This document shows positions 17,445-26,069 of a stretch of DNA of 64,000 nt, piece after piece (position 1 is the first letter of the stretch; every line of letters begins with the position of its first letter). Both the position numbers and the translations under genes were made by a program. The stretch lies in contig NZ_CP048711.1 of the NCBI RefSeq assembly GCF_010669285.1, positions 434,001 to 498,000 of the forward strand, in the 5' to 3' direction. Source of the DNA: Kineobactrum salinum. Lineage in GTDB: Bacteria; Pseudomonadota; Gammaproteobacteria; Pseudomonadales; Halieaceae. The notes below the pieces were generated by a model. That model saw only the letters and a program-made list of their open reading frames with translations, was not told the DNA's origin and searched no databases.

Positions 17445-17666
17445 ATGGGTATCGGCGGTATTAGTATCTGGCAATTGCTGATCATTCTGGCAATTGTCAT
17501 CATGTTGTTTGGCACCAAGCGCCTGCGCACCCTGGGCAGCGACCTCGGCAGTGCGGTGAAGGGTTTTCGCAAGAGCATAAAGGACGACGACGGCCCGCCG
17601 GACAGCGTAGACACAGAGGTAGAGGACGTGGCCCAGACTCCCAGGGACAGTAGCGGCAAGCCCTGA
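17445..17666 (+). CDS. tatA: Sec-independent translocase subunit TatA
   Basis: The 73-residue protein has one N-terminal membrane helix ([20 protein letters not shown]), the FGxK(R)L hinge, an amphipathic helix ([20 protein letters not shown]) and an acidic tail. TatA forms the size-variable pore that moves folded, twin-arginine proteins across the inner membrane. AGGAGAC-like sequence precedes the ATG. It is first of tatABC and follows the hisE remnant. Confidence 0.95.
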   Translation: MGIGGISIWQLLIILAIVIMLFGTKRLRTLGSDLGSAVKGFRKSIKDDDGPPDSVDTEVEDVAQTPRDSSGKP

Positions 17667-17675
17667 TTCGCGGCC

Positions 17676-18332
17676 ATGTTTGACATCAGTTTTGCCGAGC
17701 TGGTCATCATAGCCGTGGTGAGCCTGCTGGTAATCGGTCCGGAAAAGCTGCCGGGAACCATCCGCACGGCCAGTGCCTGGTTGCACCGGATCCGGCGGGG
17801 CTTCAACGATATCCGTCAGGAAGTGGAGCAGGAGCTGCGCAATGACGCGGTATTGCAGGAGCTGCGCAAGACGCGGGATGAGATCAAGAACACCGTGGCC
17901 AACGCTGAGCGGGAATTCCAGCAAGATGTCGCCGCGGTGACCAAACCCGAAGATGCTGCGGTCAGCACCCCAAAGGCCGGCGCGACCCCCGCCCCGAGCA
18001 GGAGCCCCCCACCCAATGAGCGACGACCCGGTCGACCAGCCACTGCCGCTGGTGGCGCACCTGACCGAGCTGAGGGACCGGCTGCTGCGATCACTGCTGG
18101 CAGTGCTGGTGGTGTTTATCTGCCTGTTCCCCTTCGCCAACGAAATCTACAGCTTTGTCTCCGAGCCGCTGCGGGCCCTGCTGCCGGAAGGCTCCACCAT
18201 GATCGCCACCGAGGTGGCCTCTCCTTTCCTGACGCCCTTCAAGCTGACCCTGGTGGCGGCCATTTTCATCGCCATTCCCTACCTGCTCTATCAGATCTGG
18301 AGCTTTATCGCCCCGGGCATGTATCGCCATGA
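17676..18332 (+). CDS. tatB: Sec-independent translocase subunit TatB, reading through into tatC
   Basis: Residues 1-110 are normal TatB: helix [20 protein letters not shown] with KLPGTIR, then a long charged helix. After about residue 112 the frame runs 317 bases into tatC out of frame, giving 218 residues with an arginine- and proline-rich tail unlike TatB. Adding one C to the C6 run at 18006-18011 would give an ending PPTQ and a TGA overlapping the tatC ATG (ATGA), the usual junction. The intended end is therefore about 18019. The missing base may be a sequencing error or a real mutation. Confidence 0.85.
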   Translation: MFDISFAELVIIAVVSLLVIGPEKLPGTIRTASAWLHRIRRGFNDIRQEVEQELRNDAVLQELRKTRDEIKNTVANAEREFQQDVAAVTKPEDAAVSTPKAGATPAPSRSPPPNERRPGRPATAAGGAPDRAEGPAAAITAGSAGGVYLPVPLRQRNLQLCLRAAAGPAAGRLHHDRHRGGLSFPDALQADPGGGHFHRHSLPALSDLELYRPGHVSP

Positions 18333-18768
18333 AAAGCGGCTCGCAATACCGCTGCTGGCATCCAGCGTGCTGCTCTTTTATGGCGGCGCCGCCTTCGCCT
18401 ACTACGTGGTGTTCCCGCTTATTTTCGGCTTCTTTACCAGCGTCGGGCCGGACGACATCGCCATCATGACGGACATCAACAGCTATCTGAATTTCGTGCT
18501 CAAGCTGTTCTTCGCCTTTGGCATCGCCTTCGAGATCCCGATCGCCACCGTGATCCTGATCTGGGCCGGCATCACAACCCCGGAAGACTTGGTGAAGAAA
18601 CGACCCTACATTATCGTCGGTTGTTTCGTCGTAGGCATGTTGTTGACGCCGCCGGACGTCATCTCCCAGGCCCTGTTGGCTGTGCCCATGTGGATATTGT
18701 TTGAAATCGGAGTCTTCTTCGGGCGCTTTATCCAGCGCCGGGATAGCACTGCGGCAGAGACGGAGTAA
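18016..18768 (+). CDS. tatC: Sec-independent translocase subunit TatC
   Basis: The 250-residue six-helix protein starts at the ATG at 18016 ([19 protein letters not shown]). Family motifs are present: [16 protein letters not shown] at the N-terminus, [37 protein letters not shown] and [18 protein letters not shown]. TatC binds the twin-arginine signal together with TatB. The frame is open further upstream to an ATG at 17953, but the chosen start matches the family. Confidence 0.95.
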   Translation: MSDDPVDQPLPLVAHLTELRDRLLRSLLAVLVVFICLFPFANEIYSFVSEPLRALLPEGSTMIATEVASPFLTPFKLTLVAAIFIAIPYLLYQIWSFIAPGMYRHEKRLAIPLLASSVLLFYGGAAFAYYVVFPLIFGFFTSVGPDDIAIMTDINSYLNFVLKLFFAFGIAFEIPIATVILIWAGITTPEDLVKKRPYIIVGCFVVGMLLTPPDVISQALLAVPMWILFEIGVFFGRFIQRRDSTAAETE

Positions 18769-19130
18769 GGGCGCAAGTCGCCAGCCGCTCCCTATCACCG
18801 CTGCTCGTAATAGTCCAGTTCCTGCACTTTTACAAGTCTGAGCACGGGCCGAAACAGGGTGTTCCACGACCAGCCGTGGGGATTTACGGCGGTAGTAGCG
18901 AAGCGGCTTGTTCAAACCTGATTACTAGCTCGTCTGGTGCAAATATTGGATCGAGTCGTATGATTGGGCGGGCAGTGGTGTGGACATCGCACCCCAAACG
19001 GCAGGAAAGCACCATTTTCAGGTGATATGGTCTGGCTGCTATAGGTGGGGGCGGTATGTTGGATTCTTTGTTGGTAACTATTTATACAGCGCTTATTAAT
19101 CTATAAAAATCAGTAACTTGGTATCCATAG
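18769..19130. other. Intergenic region between tatC and tRNA-Ser
   Basis: No gene was recognised. The 47-bp stretch 19054-19100 matches 3617-3663 at about 35 of 47 positions without gaps, an old dispersed repeat. No convincing terminator follows tatC. Confidence 0.45.
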
Positions 19131-19218
19131 TGGCGGTGAGGGAGAGATTCGAACTCTCGAACGGTTGCCCGTTACACACTTTCCAGGCGTGCGCCTTCGA
19201 CCACTCGGCCACCTCACC
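19131..19218 (-). tRNA. tRNA-Ser(GGA)
   Basis: The reverse strand folds as an 88-base class II tRNA. The acceptor stem GGTGAGG pairs with CCTCACC, followed by G and an encoded CCA. The anticodon loop reads CCTGGAAAG with anticodon GGA (serine UCC/UCU), a long variable arm follows (AACGGGCAACCGTT), and the T loop is GTTCGAATC. All arms pair well. Confidence 0.97.
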
Positions 19219-19283
19219 GTAAGGGCGCGGATAATACCATAACCGGGGGCGGTTTCCAGTCCCCGGGGTGGTCTTTTGGCCGA

Positions 19284-20102
19284 TTACTGCCGTGCCAGCC
19301 GCAGCCAGGCGGGCTGATTGGCGCTGGTGCTGCGGAATGGGTTGATGTCGAGGCCGCCGCGGCGGGTGTAGAAGGCTTGCAGGTGCAGGAAGTCGGGTTG
19401 GCAGTGGCTGTGGATGTCGCGGAACATCCGTTCAACGCACTGTTCGTGGAATTCCTGGTGTTCGCGGTAGGCGAGGATATAGCTCAGCAGCGCAGCGTGG
19501 TCCAGCGCGGGGCCGCGGTAGTGCAGCCAGACGGTGGCCCAGTCGGGCTGGCCGGTGACAGGGCACAGGGAGCGCAGCAGATGACTGTAGAGCTGTTCCT
19601 CGCGAATGTCAGGGCCGGCCTGCAGCATGCCGGCGTCGGGCTCGCGGCGGGGCCAGCGGCCGGCGGCGCTGTCGATGCAATGACCGGGCGGCTGGTTGCC
19701 GAGTGCATCCAGTTCATCCATCTGCAACAGGGTCAACTGCACTTCGCCGCCACAGGCTTCACTGACGTCGCGGGTGATGCAGGCCCGGGCCGCGGCATCG
19801 TCATCGAATACGCTGTTGTTGAGAGAGTTCAGGTACAGCTTGAAGGACTTGGACTCAATGATCATCGGGGTGTTGGCCGGAATGGCAAAGCGCCCCACCC
19901 GCACCTGGGCTCTGTCGGTGTTGTCCAGCCAGGACAGTTCATAGGCATGCCAGATGTCCACCCCGTGGAACGGCAGGGGCTCGGCCAGTCCGAGTTTGTC
20001 GCGTCCCTCGCGGCGGGGCAGCGGGAACAGCAATCCGGGGCTGTAATGGGTGGCGGGCGGGGTCTGCTTGCCCAGCGGCAGTTCACGGGAGTCCATGCTC
20101 AT
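19284..20102 (-). CDS. queF: NADPH-dependent 7-cyano-7-deazaguanine reductase QueF
   Basis: The 272-residue enzyme reduces preQ0 to preQ1 in queuosine synthesis. It has the long two-domain form: substrate-side motif ESKSFKLYLNSLN (about residues 83-95) and the catalytic cysteine segment LCPVTGQPDWATV (about 185-197), plus REHQEFHEQCVERMF toward the end. The N-terminal HYSPGLLFPLPR is also typical. It lies six bases downstream of the ABC permease gene, so it may be read with that pair. Confidence 0.96.
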   Translation of the reverse strand: MSMDSRELPLGKQTPPATHYSPGLLFPLPRREGRDKLGLAEPLPFHGVDIWHAYELSWLDNTDRAQVRVGRFAIPANTPMIIESKSFKLYLNSLNNSVFDDDAAARACITRDVSEACGGEVQLTLLQMDELDALGNQPPGHCIDSAAGRWPRREPDAGMLQAGPDIREEQLYSHLLRSLCPVTGQPDWATVWLHYRGPALDHAALLSYILAYREHQEFHEQCVERMFRDIHSHCQPDFLHLQAFYTRRGGLDINPFRSTSANQPAWLRLARQ

Positions 20103-20108
20103 CGCCGC

Positions 20109-20882
20109 CTACTGGCGCAGGCGCTTGCCGGTATTGAGCAAGTGCAGGCTGTAGCACCAGGCCAGCACGGTAAACAGTGCAATCATGCCGAAGGCAATGG
20201 TCAGACTGACATCGCTCACGCCCAGCACACCGTACCGAAAGGCGTTCACCACATACACCAGTGGATTCAGTTTGGAGACATTGGCCCAGAAGGTGGGCAA
20301 CAGTTCCATGGAATAGAACACGCCGCCCAGGTAGATCAGCGGGGTCAGCACGAAAGTGGGAACGATGGAAATATCATCGAAATTGTTGGCATATACCGCG
20401 TTGATGAAGCCGGCCAGCGCGAACAGAGTCGACGTCATCAGGACAATGACCACTACCACAAACAGGTTGTGGATCTGCAGATGGGTGAAGAACAGCGAGA
20501 CCAGCGACACCACGATGGCCACCAGCAGCCCGCGGCTGGCGCCGCCGAGCACGTAGCCAAGCAGGATGATGTAGTTGGGCGTGGGCGACACCAGCAGCTC
20601 CTCCACACTGTGGTTGAACTTGGAGCCGAAAAAGGAGGACACCACATTGGAATAGGAGTTGGTGACGATCGCCATCATGATCAGGCCCGGCACCACGAAT
20701 TCCATGTAGGTGAAGCCCCCCATCTCCCCGATGCGGGAGCCGATCAGGGAACCGAAGATCACAAAGTACAGTGACATGGTAATCGCCGACGGCAGCAGGG
20801 TCTGGGTCCAGATCCGCAGGTAGCGCCTGATCTCCTTGCGCAGCAGGGTCATGAGGGCCGTGTACTGTTCGCGCCAGTTCAT
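20109..20882 (-). CDS. ABC-2 type transporter permease (YadH-like)
   Basis: The 257-residue integral membrane protein has six hydrophobic segments and the ABC-2 pattern (LLPSAITMSLYFVIFGSLIG, then GGFTYMEFVVPGLIMMAIVT, then LGGVFYSMELLPTFWANVS). Such permeases pair with one ATPase to export lipids, polysaccharides or drugs. It overlaps the ATPase gene by four bases. The pair resembles yadGH of E. coli, whose substrate is unclear. Confidence 0.9.
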   Translation of the reverse strand: MNWREQYTALMTLLRKEIRRYLRIWTQTLLPSAITMSLYFVIFGSLIGSRIGEMGGFTYMEFVVPGLIMMAIVTNSYSNVVSSFFGSKFNHSVEELLVSPTPNYIILLGYVLGGASRGLLVAIVVSLVSLFFTHLQIHNLFVVVVIVLMTSTLFALAGFINAVYANNFDDISIVPTFVLTPLIYLGGVFYSMELLPTFWANVSKLNPLVYVVNAFRYGVLGVSDVSLTIAFGMIALFTVLAWCYSLHLLNTGKRLRQ

Positions 20883-21796
20883 GCCACGCCCTCTACCAGG
20901 GTCACGAACATTTCTTCCAGCCGGTTGGCGCGGTTGCGCATGCTGCTGATGCGGATGCCGGCCTCATTCAGGCGATCGAAGACTTCGTTGATGTGTTGCC
21001 CCTTCTGCACCTCGATCTCGAGGCTGTGATCATCGATCCGGCGCAGGGTAAAGCCTGTCATCGCGATGGTATCGGGCAGCGGATCGACGCAGTCAAATAT
21101 GAACACTTCCCGGTGCAGGCGGCGCAACAGGTTGCGCACGGAACTGTGCTCGACGATTTCACCGTGGTTAATGATGGCGATATTGCGACACAACGCCTCG
21201 GCCTCCTCCAGGTAGTGGGTGGTCAGGATGACGGTGGTTCCCTCCTGGTTCAGCTTTTTCAGGAAGTCCCACATCGAGCGTCGCATCTCGATATCGACAC
21301 CGGCGGTAGGCTCGTCGAGGATCAGCAGGCGGGGTTCATGTACCAGTGCACGCGCGATCATCAGGCGCCGCTTCATACCACCCGACAACATCCTGGAAGC
21401 GACGTTGCGCTTGTCCCACAGGCCCAGCTCCTTCAGGTATTTCTCCGCGCGCTGCTCGGCCAGTTCCCGGGGCAGGCCATAGTAACCGGCCTGGTTGACC
21501 AGGATGTCCAGCACCTTCTCGAACACGTTGAAGTTGAATTCCTGTGGCACGATACCGATGTTCTTCTTGGCGCCTGCGAAATCCTGATCGATGTCGGTGC
21601 CATATACCGCCACCCTGCCACTGGTCTTGGACACCAGCGAACAGATGATGCCAATAGTGGTGGACTTGCCCGCGCCGTTGGGACCCAGCAGGGCGAAAAA
21701 ATCCCCTTGCTCCACCTCCAGGCTGATGCCTTTGAGAGCTTGCAGGCCGCCGCTGTAGGACTTGGCGAGATTTTCAATGGTCAGTGCTGGTATCAT
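20879..21796 (-). CDS. ABC transporter ATP-binding protein (YadG-like)
   Basis: From the ATG at 21796 (MIPALTIENLAKSYSGG) the protein has 305 residues; the frame is open to 21823. Walker A is LLGPNGAGKSTT, the signature LSGGMKRRLMIARAL, Walker B LLILDEPTAGVD, and the switch histidine is in ILTTHYLEEAE. The C-terminal extension (about residues 220-305) is the DUF4162-like part seen in ABC-2 exporters. It drives the permease encoded just downstream. Confidence 0.93.
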   Translation of the reverse strand: MIPALTIENLAKSYSGGLQALKGISLEVEQGDFFALLGPNGAGKSTTIGIICSLVSKTSGRVAVYGTDIDQDFAGAKKNIGIVPQEFNFNVFEKVLDILVNQAGYYGLPRELAEQRAEKYLKELGLWDKRNVASRMLSGGMKRRLMIARALVHEPRLLILDEPTAGVDIEMRRSMWDFLKKLNQEGTTVILTTHYLEEAEALCRNIAIINHGEIVEHSSVRNLLRRLHREVFIFDCVDPLPDTIAMTGFTLRRIDDHSLEIEVQKGQHINEVFDRLNEAGIRISSMRNRANRLEEMFVTLVEGVA

Positions 21797-21867
21797 GGTT
21801 GGCAGATGATTTCCCCGGAGCATAAAAGCCCGTCATTGTACCTGTATTCGGCGCGCCAAACGACACG

Positions 21868-22251
21868 ATGAACGATACCCAATACCTGCAGTACTGCCGT
21901 CAACTGTGGCGGCAATTCAGCGACACGCTCGGCCAGCGCAGCCAGTCCCTGGACCCGGAGAACCCGCTGCGGCAGCTTGCGTCCGAGTTCTCCCGCCTGG
22001 GCGAAAGTGACGGCGACCTGTACCTCGAGGGTCCGGAACTGGTCCAGCGTCTGTTCAGCCACCATCCCGAGTTTGCCCCCACCCTGCCGCGCAGCCTGCT
22101 CTGGTTTCTGGGCCGCGACTGCCTGCACGTGATGGCAGACGAGGAGATCCGGCTGTTCCAGACCCTGGATGACGAGCGCCACGCCGCCGCAGCCCGGGGC
22201 GAGGTGTTTGATTACTCCGGCGAGGCCAGCGCCCGGCTGCCACTGGCCTGA
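21868..22251 (+). CDS. PA2817-family protein, unknown function
   Basis: The 127-residue soluble protein carries the segment PRSLLWFLGRDCLHVMADEE, which I recognise from the uncharacterised PA2817 family of Pseudomonas and relatives. No catalytic motif is evident. It is divergent from the ABC pair and lies just before two tRNA genes. Confidence 0.7.
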   Translation: MNDTQYLQYCRQLWRQFSDTLGQRSQSLDPENPLRQLASEFSRLGESDGDLYLEGPELVQRLFSHHPEFAPTLPRSLLWFLGRDCLHVMADEEIRLFQTLDDERHAAAARGEVFDYSGEASARLPLA

Positions 22252-22335
22252 GATTGGCCGCAAAAATCACCTTCCAGCTATTGACCTCCCCGCCGTCTCT
22301 ACCTAAAATGCGCGCCTCTTGATTGAGCTTACTGC

Positions 22336-22410
22336 GTCCCCTTCGTCTAGTGGCCTAGGACACTGCCCTTTCACGGCGGTAACAGGGGTTCGAACCCCTA
22401 GGGGACGCCA
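22336..22410 (+). tRNA. tRNA-Glu(UUC)
   Basis: The 75-base cloverleaf has acceptor stem GTCCCCT/AGGGGAC, then G and an encoded CCA. The anticodon loop CCTTTCACG presents TTC, and the T arm is AGGGG TTCGAAC CCCT. D arm and stems pair normally. Confidence 0.97.
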
Positions 22411-22447
22411 CTCTTCAAGTTTTTGTAGTAGAATGTGATGGCATTCA

Positions 22448-22492
22448 GCGGGAATAGCTCAGTTGGTAGAGCGCAACCTTGCCATGGTGGAG
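22448..22492 (+). pseudogene. Truncated tRNA-Gly(GCC) copy
   Basis: The first 37 bases (22448-22484) are identical to the intact tRNA-Gly 110 bases downstream, through the D arm and anticodon GCC. After that the match decays (ATGGTGGAGG in place of AGGTTGAGG), and the T arm and 3' acceptor strand are absent, replaced by a G+C-rich segment with a small CGCCGG/CCGGCG hairpin. It cannot form a mature tRNA. Confidence 0.8.
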
Positions 22493-22557
22493 GGGGGGCG
22501 CCCAGCCTCGCCGGGTACCGGCGACCGGGGCTAAGTAGTCAGGAAAGGTTTTATTTA

Positions 22558-22633
22558 GCGGGAATAGCTCAGTTGGTAGAGCGCAACCTTGCCAAGGTTG
22601 AGGTCGCCGGTTCGAACCCGGTTTCCCGCTCCA
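22558..22633 (+). tRNA. tRNA-Gly(GCC)
   Basis: The 76-base cloverleaf has acceptor GCGGGAA/TTCCCGC, discriminator T and encoded CCA. The anticodon loop CTTGCCAAG presents GCC; the T arm is CCGG TTCGAAC CCGG. It is followed by a strong terminator. Confidence 0.97.
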
Positions 22634-22675
22634 GATATCGGTCTGTGGCATTAACGGTTTCCGCAGATCCTTCAG

Positions 22676-22701
22676 AAAAGGGGCTTTGAGCCCCTTTTTT
22701 T
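22676..22701 (+). terminator. Rho-independent terminator after tRNA-Gly
   Basis: Stem AGGGGCT, loop TTG, stem AGCCCCT, then a run of seven T. An A run before the stem makes it also usable for pdxB transcripts arriving from the other strand. Confidence 0.9.
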
Positions 22702-22773
22702 GTGTCCAGAATTCGGGGAAAACGGACCCGACCGGAAAGCTCCGCGTCCAGTCGAGTCCGAACCCGATCTGGA

Positions 22774-23934
22774 TCACGACGGCAGCTCGGACGGGGCGGA
22801 GAGTTCCACCTGGCATCCCAGTGCCCGCGCCAGCGGCGCCTGATTGCTGTTGGCCAGCACCACGGTACTGCCTGCCAGTTCACGCCGCACGGGATAGTCC
22901 CGCCGCAGACGGTCGAAGCTGTAGCCGGCTTCGGCGGTGGCGAGACCGCGCAGCGTGTCGCGCAGGCGCCGGTCATCCGCAACCAGGTCGTAGCGCAGTT
23001 GCAACAGGTGGCGCAGCAGGTCCACGCCCTCCAGGGCTGCGGGAATCACCAGCGGCGGTCCGGATTCCCCGGTCGCGGTTTCGGGCAGCGCGAGATCGAA
23101 GGCGCCGGCCAGGGCCCGCGCCAGGCTGTGGGTCGCCGCCAGTTTCGCATCGTGACTGTAGCCGGCGATATGCGGCGTACCATAGCTCACCTGCGCCAGC
23201 AGCTGCGGTGGCACCCACGGCTCCGTCTCCCAGACATCCAGTACGCACTGGGGCGCCCGCTGGCCGGCCAGGCAGGCGAGCAGGGCGTGGTTGTCTATCA
23301 CCGCCCCACGGCCAGCGTTGATCAACAGGCTCGCCGGCGTCAAGCGCGACAGCTGGGCAGCTCCCAGCAGGTGATGACTGGGCCAGGGCTCGCGGTAGGT
23401 CAGCGAGGTGTGCAGAGTCACCACATCGCAATCCAGCACCGCCTCCAGTTCGGCCGGCCGGGGCAGCTCGCCGGCGTCCAGCCACGGGTCGTACTGCAGA
23501 CTGGCAATGCCCAGCGCCTGCAGGCGCTGTACCAGCAACCGGCCGACGTGGCCGTAACCGACCACTCCTGCCCTGCCACCTGCCAGCAGGCGCTCCAGGC
23601 TGTCGCCGACCGCAGCGATCGCGGCCAGGACATACTCCACCACCGCGTTGGCATTGGCGCCGGGAGCAGCGGCGAAACTGATACCGGCAGCTTCCAGATA
23701 CTGGGTGTCGACATGATCCAGTCCGGCAGTGGCACTACCGACAAAGCGCACTGAGCTGCCGGCCAGCAACTCTTCGTTGACCGCAGTGACCGAACGCACC
23801 AGCAGCACATCGGCGTCGGCAACGTCCGCTGGCCGCAACGCGCGGCCGACCGCGGTGTGCACCGTACCCCAGACACTGAACAGCTCCACCGCTGAGGGAA
23901 TATTCTGGTCGGCGACAATGCGCAGGCCCGGCAT
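22774..23934 (-). CDS. pdxB: Erythronate-4-phosphate dehydrogenase
   Basis: The 386-residue enzyme makes 2-oxo-3-hydroxy-4-phosphobutanoate from 4-phosphoerythronate in vitamin B6 synthesis. From MPGLRIVADQNIP it has the 2-hydroxyacid dehydrogenase fold with Rossmann motif VVGYGHVGRLLVQRL, the arginine of LLINAGRGAVID, the glutamate of LDVWETEPWV and the histidine of PHIAGYSHDAKL. The C-terminal PdxB dimerisation domain occupies the last 90 residues. The frame is open 57 codons further upstream, but those lack family similarity. Confidence 0.95.
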   Translation of the reverse strand: MPGLRIVADQNIPSAVELFSVWGTVHTAVGRALRPADVADADVLLVRSVTAVNEELLAGSSVRFVGSATAGLDHVDTQYLEAAGISFAAAPGANANAVVEYVLAAIAAVGDSLERLLAGGRAGVVGYGHVGRLLVQRLQALGIASLQYDPWLDAGELPRPAELEAVLDCDVVTLHTSLTYREPWPSHHLLGAAQLSRLTPASLLINAGRGAVIDNHALLACLAGQRAPQCVLDVWETEPWVPPQLLAQVSYGTPHIAGYSHDAKLAATHSLARALAGAFDLALPETATGESGPPLVIPAALEGVDLLRHLLQLRYDLVADDRRLRDTLRGLATAEAGYSFDRLRRDYPVRRELAGSTVVLANSNQAPLARALGCQVELSAPSELPS

Positions 23935-24046
23935 TAACAAGACCCCTGCGGCGCGGGCCCAAGCCGGGGTTGCCCGGGCTGGACAGCCTGGGCGCAATTG
24001 GGTTCCGGGCACACCAATACCACCGCAAGCGGATGTTGCCAGTGCC

Positions 24047-24622
24047 TCAACATTGGAGGTCCTGCGGGGAAAACTGCATCCCGGAAAGTGGAAAGTCGAG
24101 GCCAAAGGCCCGTTGTAAGGCCAGGAAAAAGCGCAGTGCCCGCGGCCTCAGGCCCGTCCCGGCGAAATGTTGCGCCTGGGCGCAGACCGCCTGCTGGAAA
24201 TCGCTGTGATCGTCACGCCCGTCGCGCTCCGCCGCGAGGTTGTCGGTGCTGACCCGGAACCGGTAGCCACAGGCCCTGGCGAAACACCACTCCAGCGCCT
24301 GGGGCCGTACTTCCACTTGCTCGAAGGCCGCCTGCTGGGCCGGGTCGCGGCCCTCGGGGGCGTACCAATAGCCAAAATCGGGCAACAGGCGCCGCTCGCG
24401 GCCAGCAATGCACCAGTGCGCAGTCTCGTGCAGCGCACTGGCAAAGAAATCCTCCCGGTACCAGAGCCGGTGCGGTTCGTCGGGGTGGCTGCGGGGCTGA
24501 TACCAGGGCTCGGCGGCACCGCCACAGAGCAGGGTCTGCTCGGACCGGGCAAAGCAGTCCGCGAACAGCTCTTCCAGCAGCCGCGCATCGTGCGGAAGCT
24601 GCACAGGCCTGTGGGCAGTCAC
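24047..24622 (-). CDS. epmC: Elongation factor P hydroxylase EpmC
   Basis: The 191-residue protein matches EpmC/YfcM, which hydroxylates the beta-lysyl-modified lysine of EF-P. The metal-binding motif [12 protein letters not shown] (about residues 65-76) and [16 protein letters not shown] are characteristic. Its ATG overlaps the stop of tusA by four bases. The partner genes epmA and epmB are not in the window. Confidence 0.9.
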   Translation of the reverse strand: MTAHRPVQLPHDARLLEELFADCFARSEQTLLCGGAAEPWYQPRSHPDEPHRLWYREDFFASALHETAHWCIAGRERRLLPDFGYWYAPEGRDPAQQAAFEQVEVRPQALEWCFARACGYRFRVSTDNLAAERDGRDDHSDFQQAVCAQAQHFAGTGLRPRALRFFLALQRAFGLDFPLSGMQFSPQDLQC

Positions 24623-24867
24623 GCGCTGTCACTACCGTACTTGCGCAGCAAGTAGATGTAGAGGCCGTCCTGCTCGTGTTGCTGCAGCAGTTCGTGGCCG
24701 AGAAAGGTACAAAATTTGGGGATGTCCCGCTGGGTGGCGGGATCGGTGGCCTCGATCCGCAGGGTTTCCCCGACGGCGATATCACGGATACGGTTGTGCA
24801 GCAGCATCACCGGCTCCGGGCAGAACAGGCCAGTCACATCCAGCAGGTGATCAGCATCCGATGGCAT
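24619..24867 (-). CDS. tusA: TusA-family sulfurtransferase
   Basis: The 82-residue protein has the TusA signature near residues 12-24, [13 protein letters not shown], with the sulfur-carrying cysteine in CPxP. TusA passes persulfide sulfur from IscS to tRNA 2-thiouridine and other pathways. It is translated in overlap with epmC. Length and fold pattern are normal. Confidence 0.9.
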   Translation of the reverse strand: MPSDADHLLDVTGLFCPEPVMLLHNRIRDIAVGETLRIEATDPATQRDIPKFCTFLGHELLQQHEQDGLYIYLLRKYGSDSA

Positions 24868-24948
24868 TGCAAGGTTTCTCCGGCACAGTCACTCGGCAGG
24901 CGCCATTGTCCGGTTATAGCGCCATCACCGCAACCGCCACCAAGCGGA

Positions 24949-25194
24949 TCAGGCGCCGGCCAGCAGACCATCGGCGATGTCCCTGGGCAGCAGGTCCCAG
25001 GTTTCGCTGTCGCCGTCATACAGCAGGGCCAGCCGGCCCGTCGCCAGCTGGCTGCGCAGCTGGTCTACCTTGTCTTCCAGCGGCAGCTCCCGGACCCCGT
25101 AATCAGTGCCGTCGCGGCTGGCGAATTCCTCCAGCAATGCGGCCAGCACATCGGGTGCCAGCCGCGACGGCGGAATCTCCAGCAGCTGCGCCAA
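24949..25194 (-). CDS. YheU-family (UPF0270) protein
   Basis: The 81-residue acidic protein matches YheU: LAPDVLAALLEEFASRDGTD followed by YGVRELPLEDKVDQLRSQL, corresponding to the REGTDYG and TLEQKV segments of the family. The function is unknown. It begins four bases after the end of the methyltransferase gene and probably shares its transcript. Confidence 0.8.
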   Translation of the reverse strand: MAQLLEIPPSRLAPDVLAALLEEFASRDGTDYGVRELPLEDKVDQLRSQLATGRLALLYDGDSETWDLLPRDIADGLLAGA

Positions 25195-25198
25195 GCGC

Positions 25199-25996
25199 TC
25201 ACTCCGCCTTAACGAATTTCAGGGTCATGCGGTCACTCTCGCCGATCGCCAGCATCGCCTCGCGATTTTGGTCACCACCGCGCAAAACTGGCGGCAGGGC
25301 CCAGACCCCACCAGGGTGATCCGCGGTGTCGCGGGGATTGGCATTGATATCACTGCTGGCAGCCAGCTCGAAACCCGCCTCGGTGGCTACCTCGACCAGG
25401 TAATCCTCGGACACATAACCAGTCCGGCCCATGGTTTCCGGATCGGTCGCGGCGTCCGCGCTGGCGCGGTGCTGCACGACGCCCAGGACGCCGCCGGGCT
25501 TGAGCGCCCTGTGGGCAGCCTCCAGGGTTTCCTTCAGCGCATTCTGGCCCAGCCAGCTATGCACATTGCGAAACGCCAGCACCAGATCCGCTGAGCCGGC
25601 GGGCGCGATAGCGGTTTCCTCCGGTGGCTGCAGCCGGGTCACCACCACCGGGCCATACAGCTCGTGGTCGGCAGCCAGCTTTTGCAGGTACCCGCCCAGG
25701 GAATTGCGGGCATAGGCTCCGCCGTTGGGGTCCAAATGCGCCGCATACAGTTTGCCGTTGCCGACCACCAACGGGGCCAGCACTTCGGTATACCAGCCGC
25801 CGCCCGGGGACAGCTCGACTACGGTCATGCCCTCTTCCAGGCCAAAAAATTCCAGGGTTTCACGCGGGTGACGGAAGTCATCGCGCGCCTTGTTCTCCGC
25901 GCTGCGCTGGGGGCCCTGCAGCGCGGTCTCCCAGTCCAGCGCAGCCTGCGCCGGTACGACGATCAGCGCGCACAATAATGCAACAGCATATTTCAT
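25199..25996 (-). CDS. Exported class I SAM-dependent methyltransferase-like protein
   Basis: The 265-residue protein starts with a signal peptide (KYAVALLCALIVVPAQAA). The mature part has a class I methyltransferase fold with motif I VVELSPGGGWYTEVLAP (about residues 60-76), an acidic residue after strand 2 (AAHLDPNG), and LVLAFRNVHSWLG as motif IV. Such exported proteins occur widely in Proteobacteria; how SAM would reach the periplasm is unclear, so the enzymatic role is doubtful. Confidence 0.8.
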   Translation of the reverse strand: MKYAVALLCALIVVPAQAALDWETALQGPQRSAENKARDDFRHPRETLEFFGLEEGMTVVELSPGGGWYTEVLAPLVVGNGKLYAAHLDPNGGAYARNSLGGYLQKLAADHELYGPVVVTRLQPPEETAIAPAGSADLVLAFRNVHSWLGQNALKETLEAAHRALKPGGVLGVVQHRASADAATDPETMGRTGYVSEDYLVEVATEAGFELAASSDINANPRDTADHPGGVWALPPVLRGGDQNREAMLAIGESDRMTLKFVKAE

Positions 25997-26069
25997 GGCG
26001 GACTCCTTATGCCTCTAGGGGTTGGCAGGGTAATATACGGCCTGCGACAGCGAATGTGGAGCCTGTTCT

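Noticed and set aside
18091-18915. 274-codon minus-strand frame opposite tatC
   Set aside because: Antisense to tatC; charged and glutamine/histidine-rich with no domain.
19377-20774. 465-codon plus-strand frame opposite queF and the ABC permease
   Set aside because: It crosses two good genes in antisense and is His/Gln-rich shadow sequence.
22445-22816. Minus-strand protein-like frame over the tRNA-Gly copies
   Set aside because: It contains the translated antisense of tRNA-Gly (GSNRRPQPWQGCALPTEL), a well-known annotation artefact.
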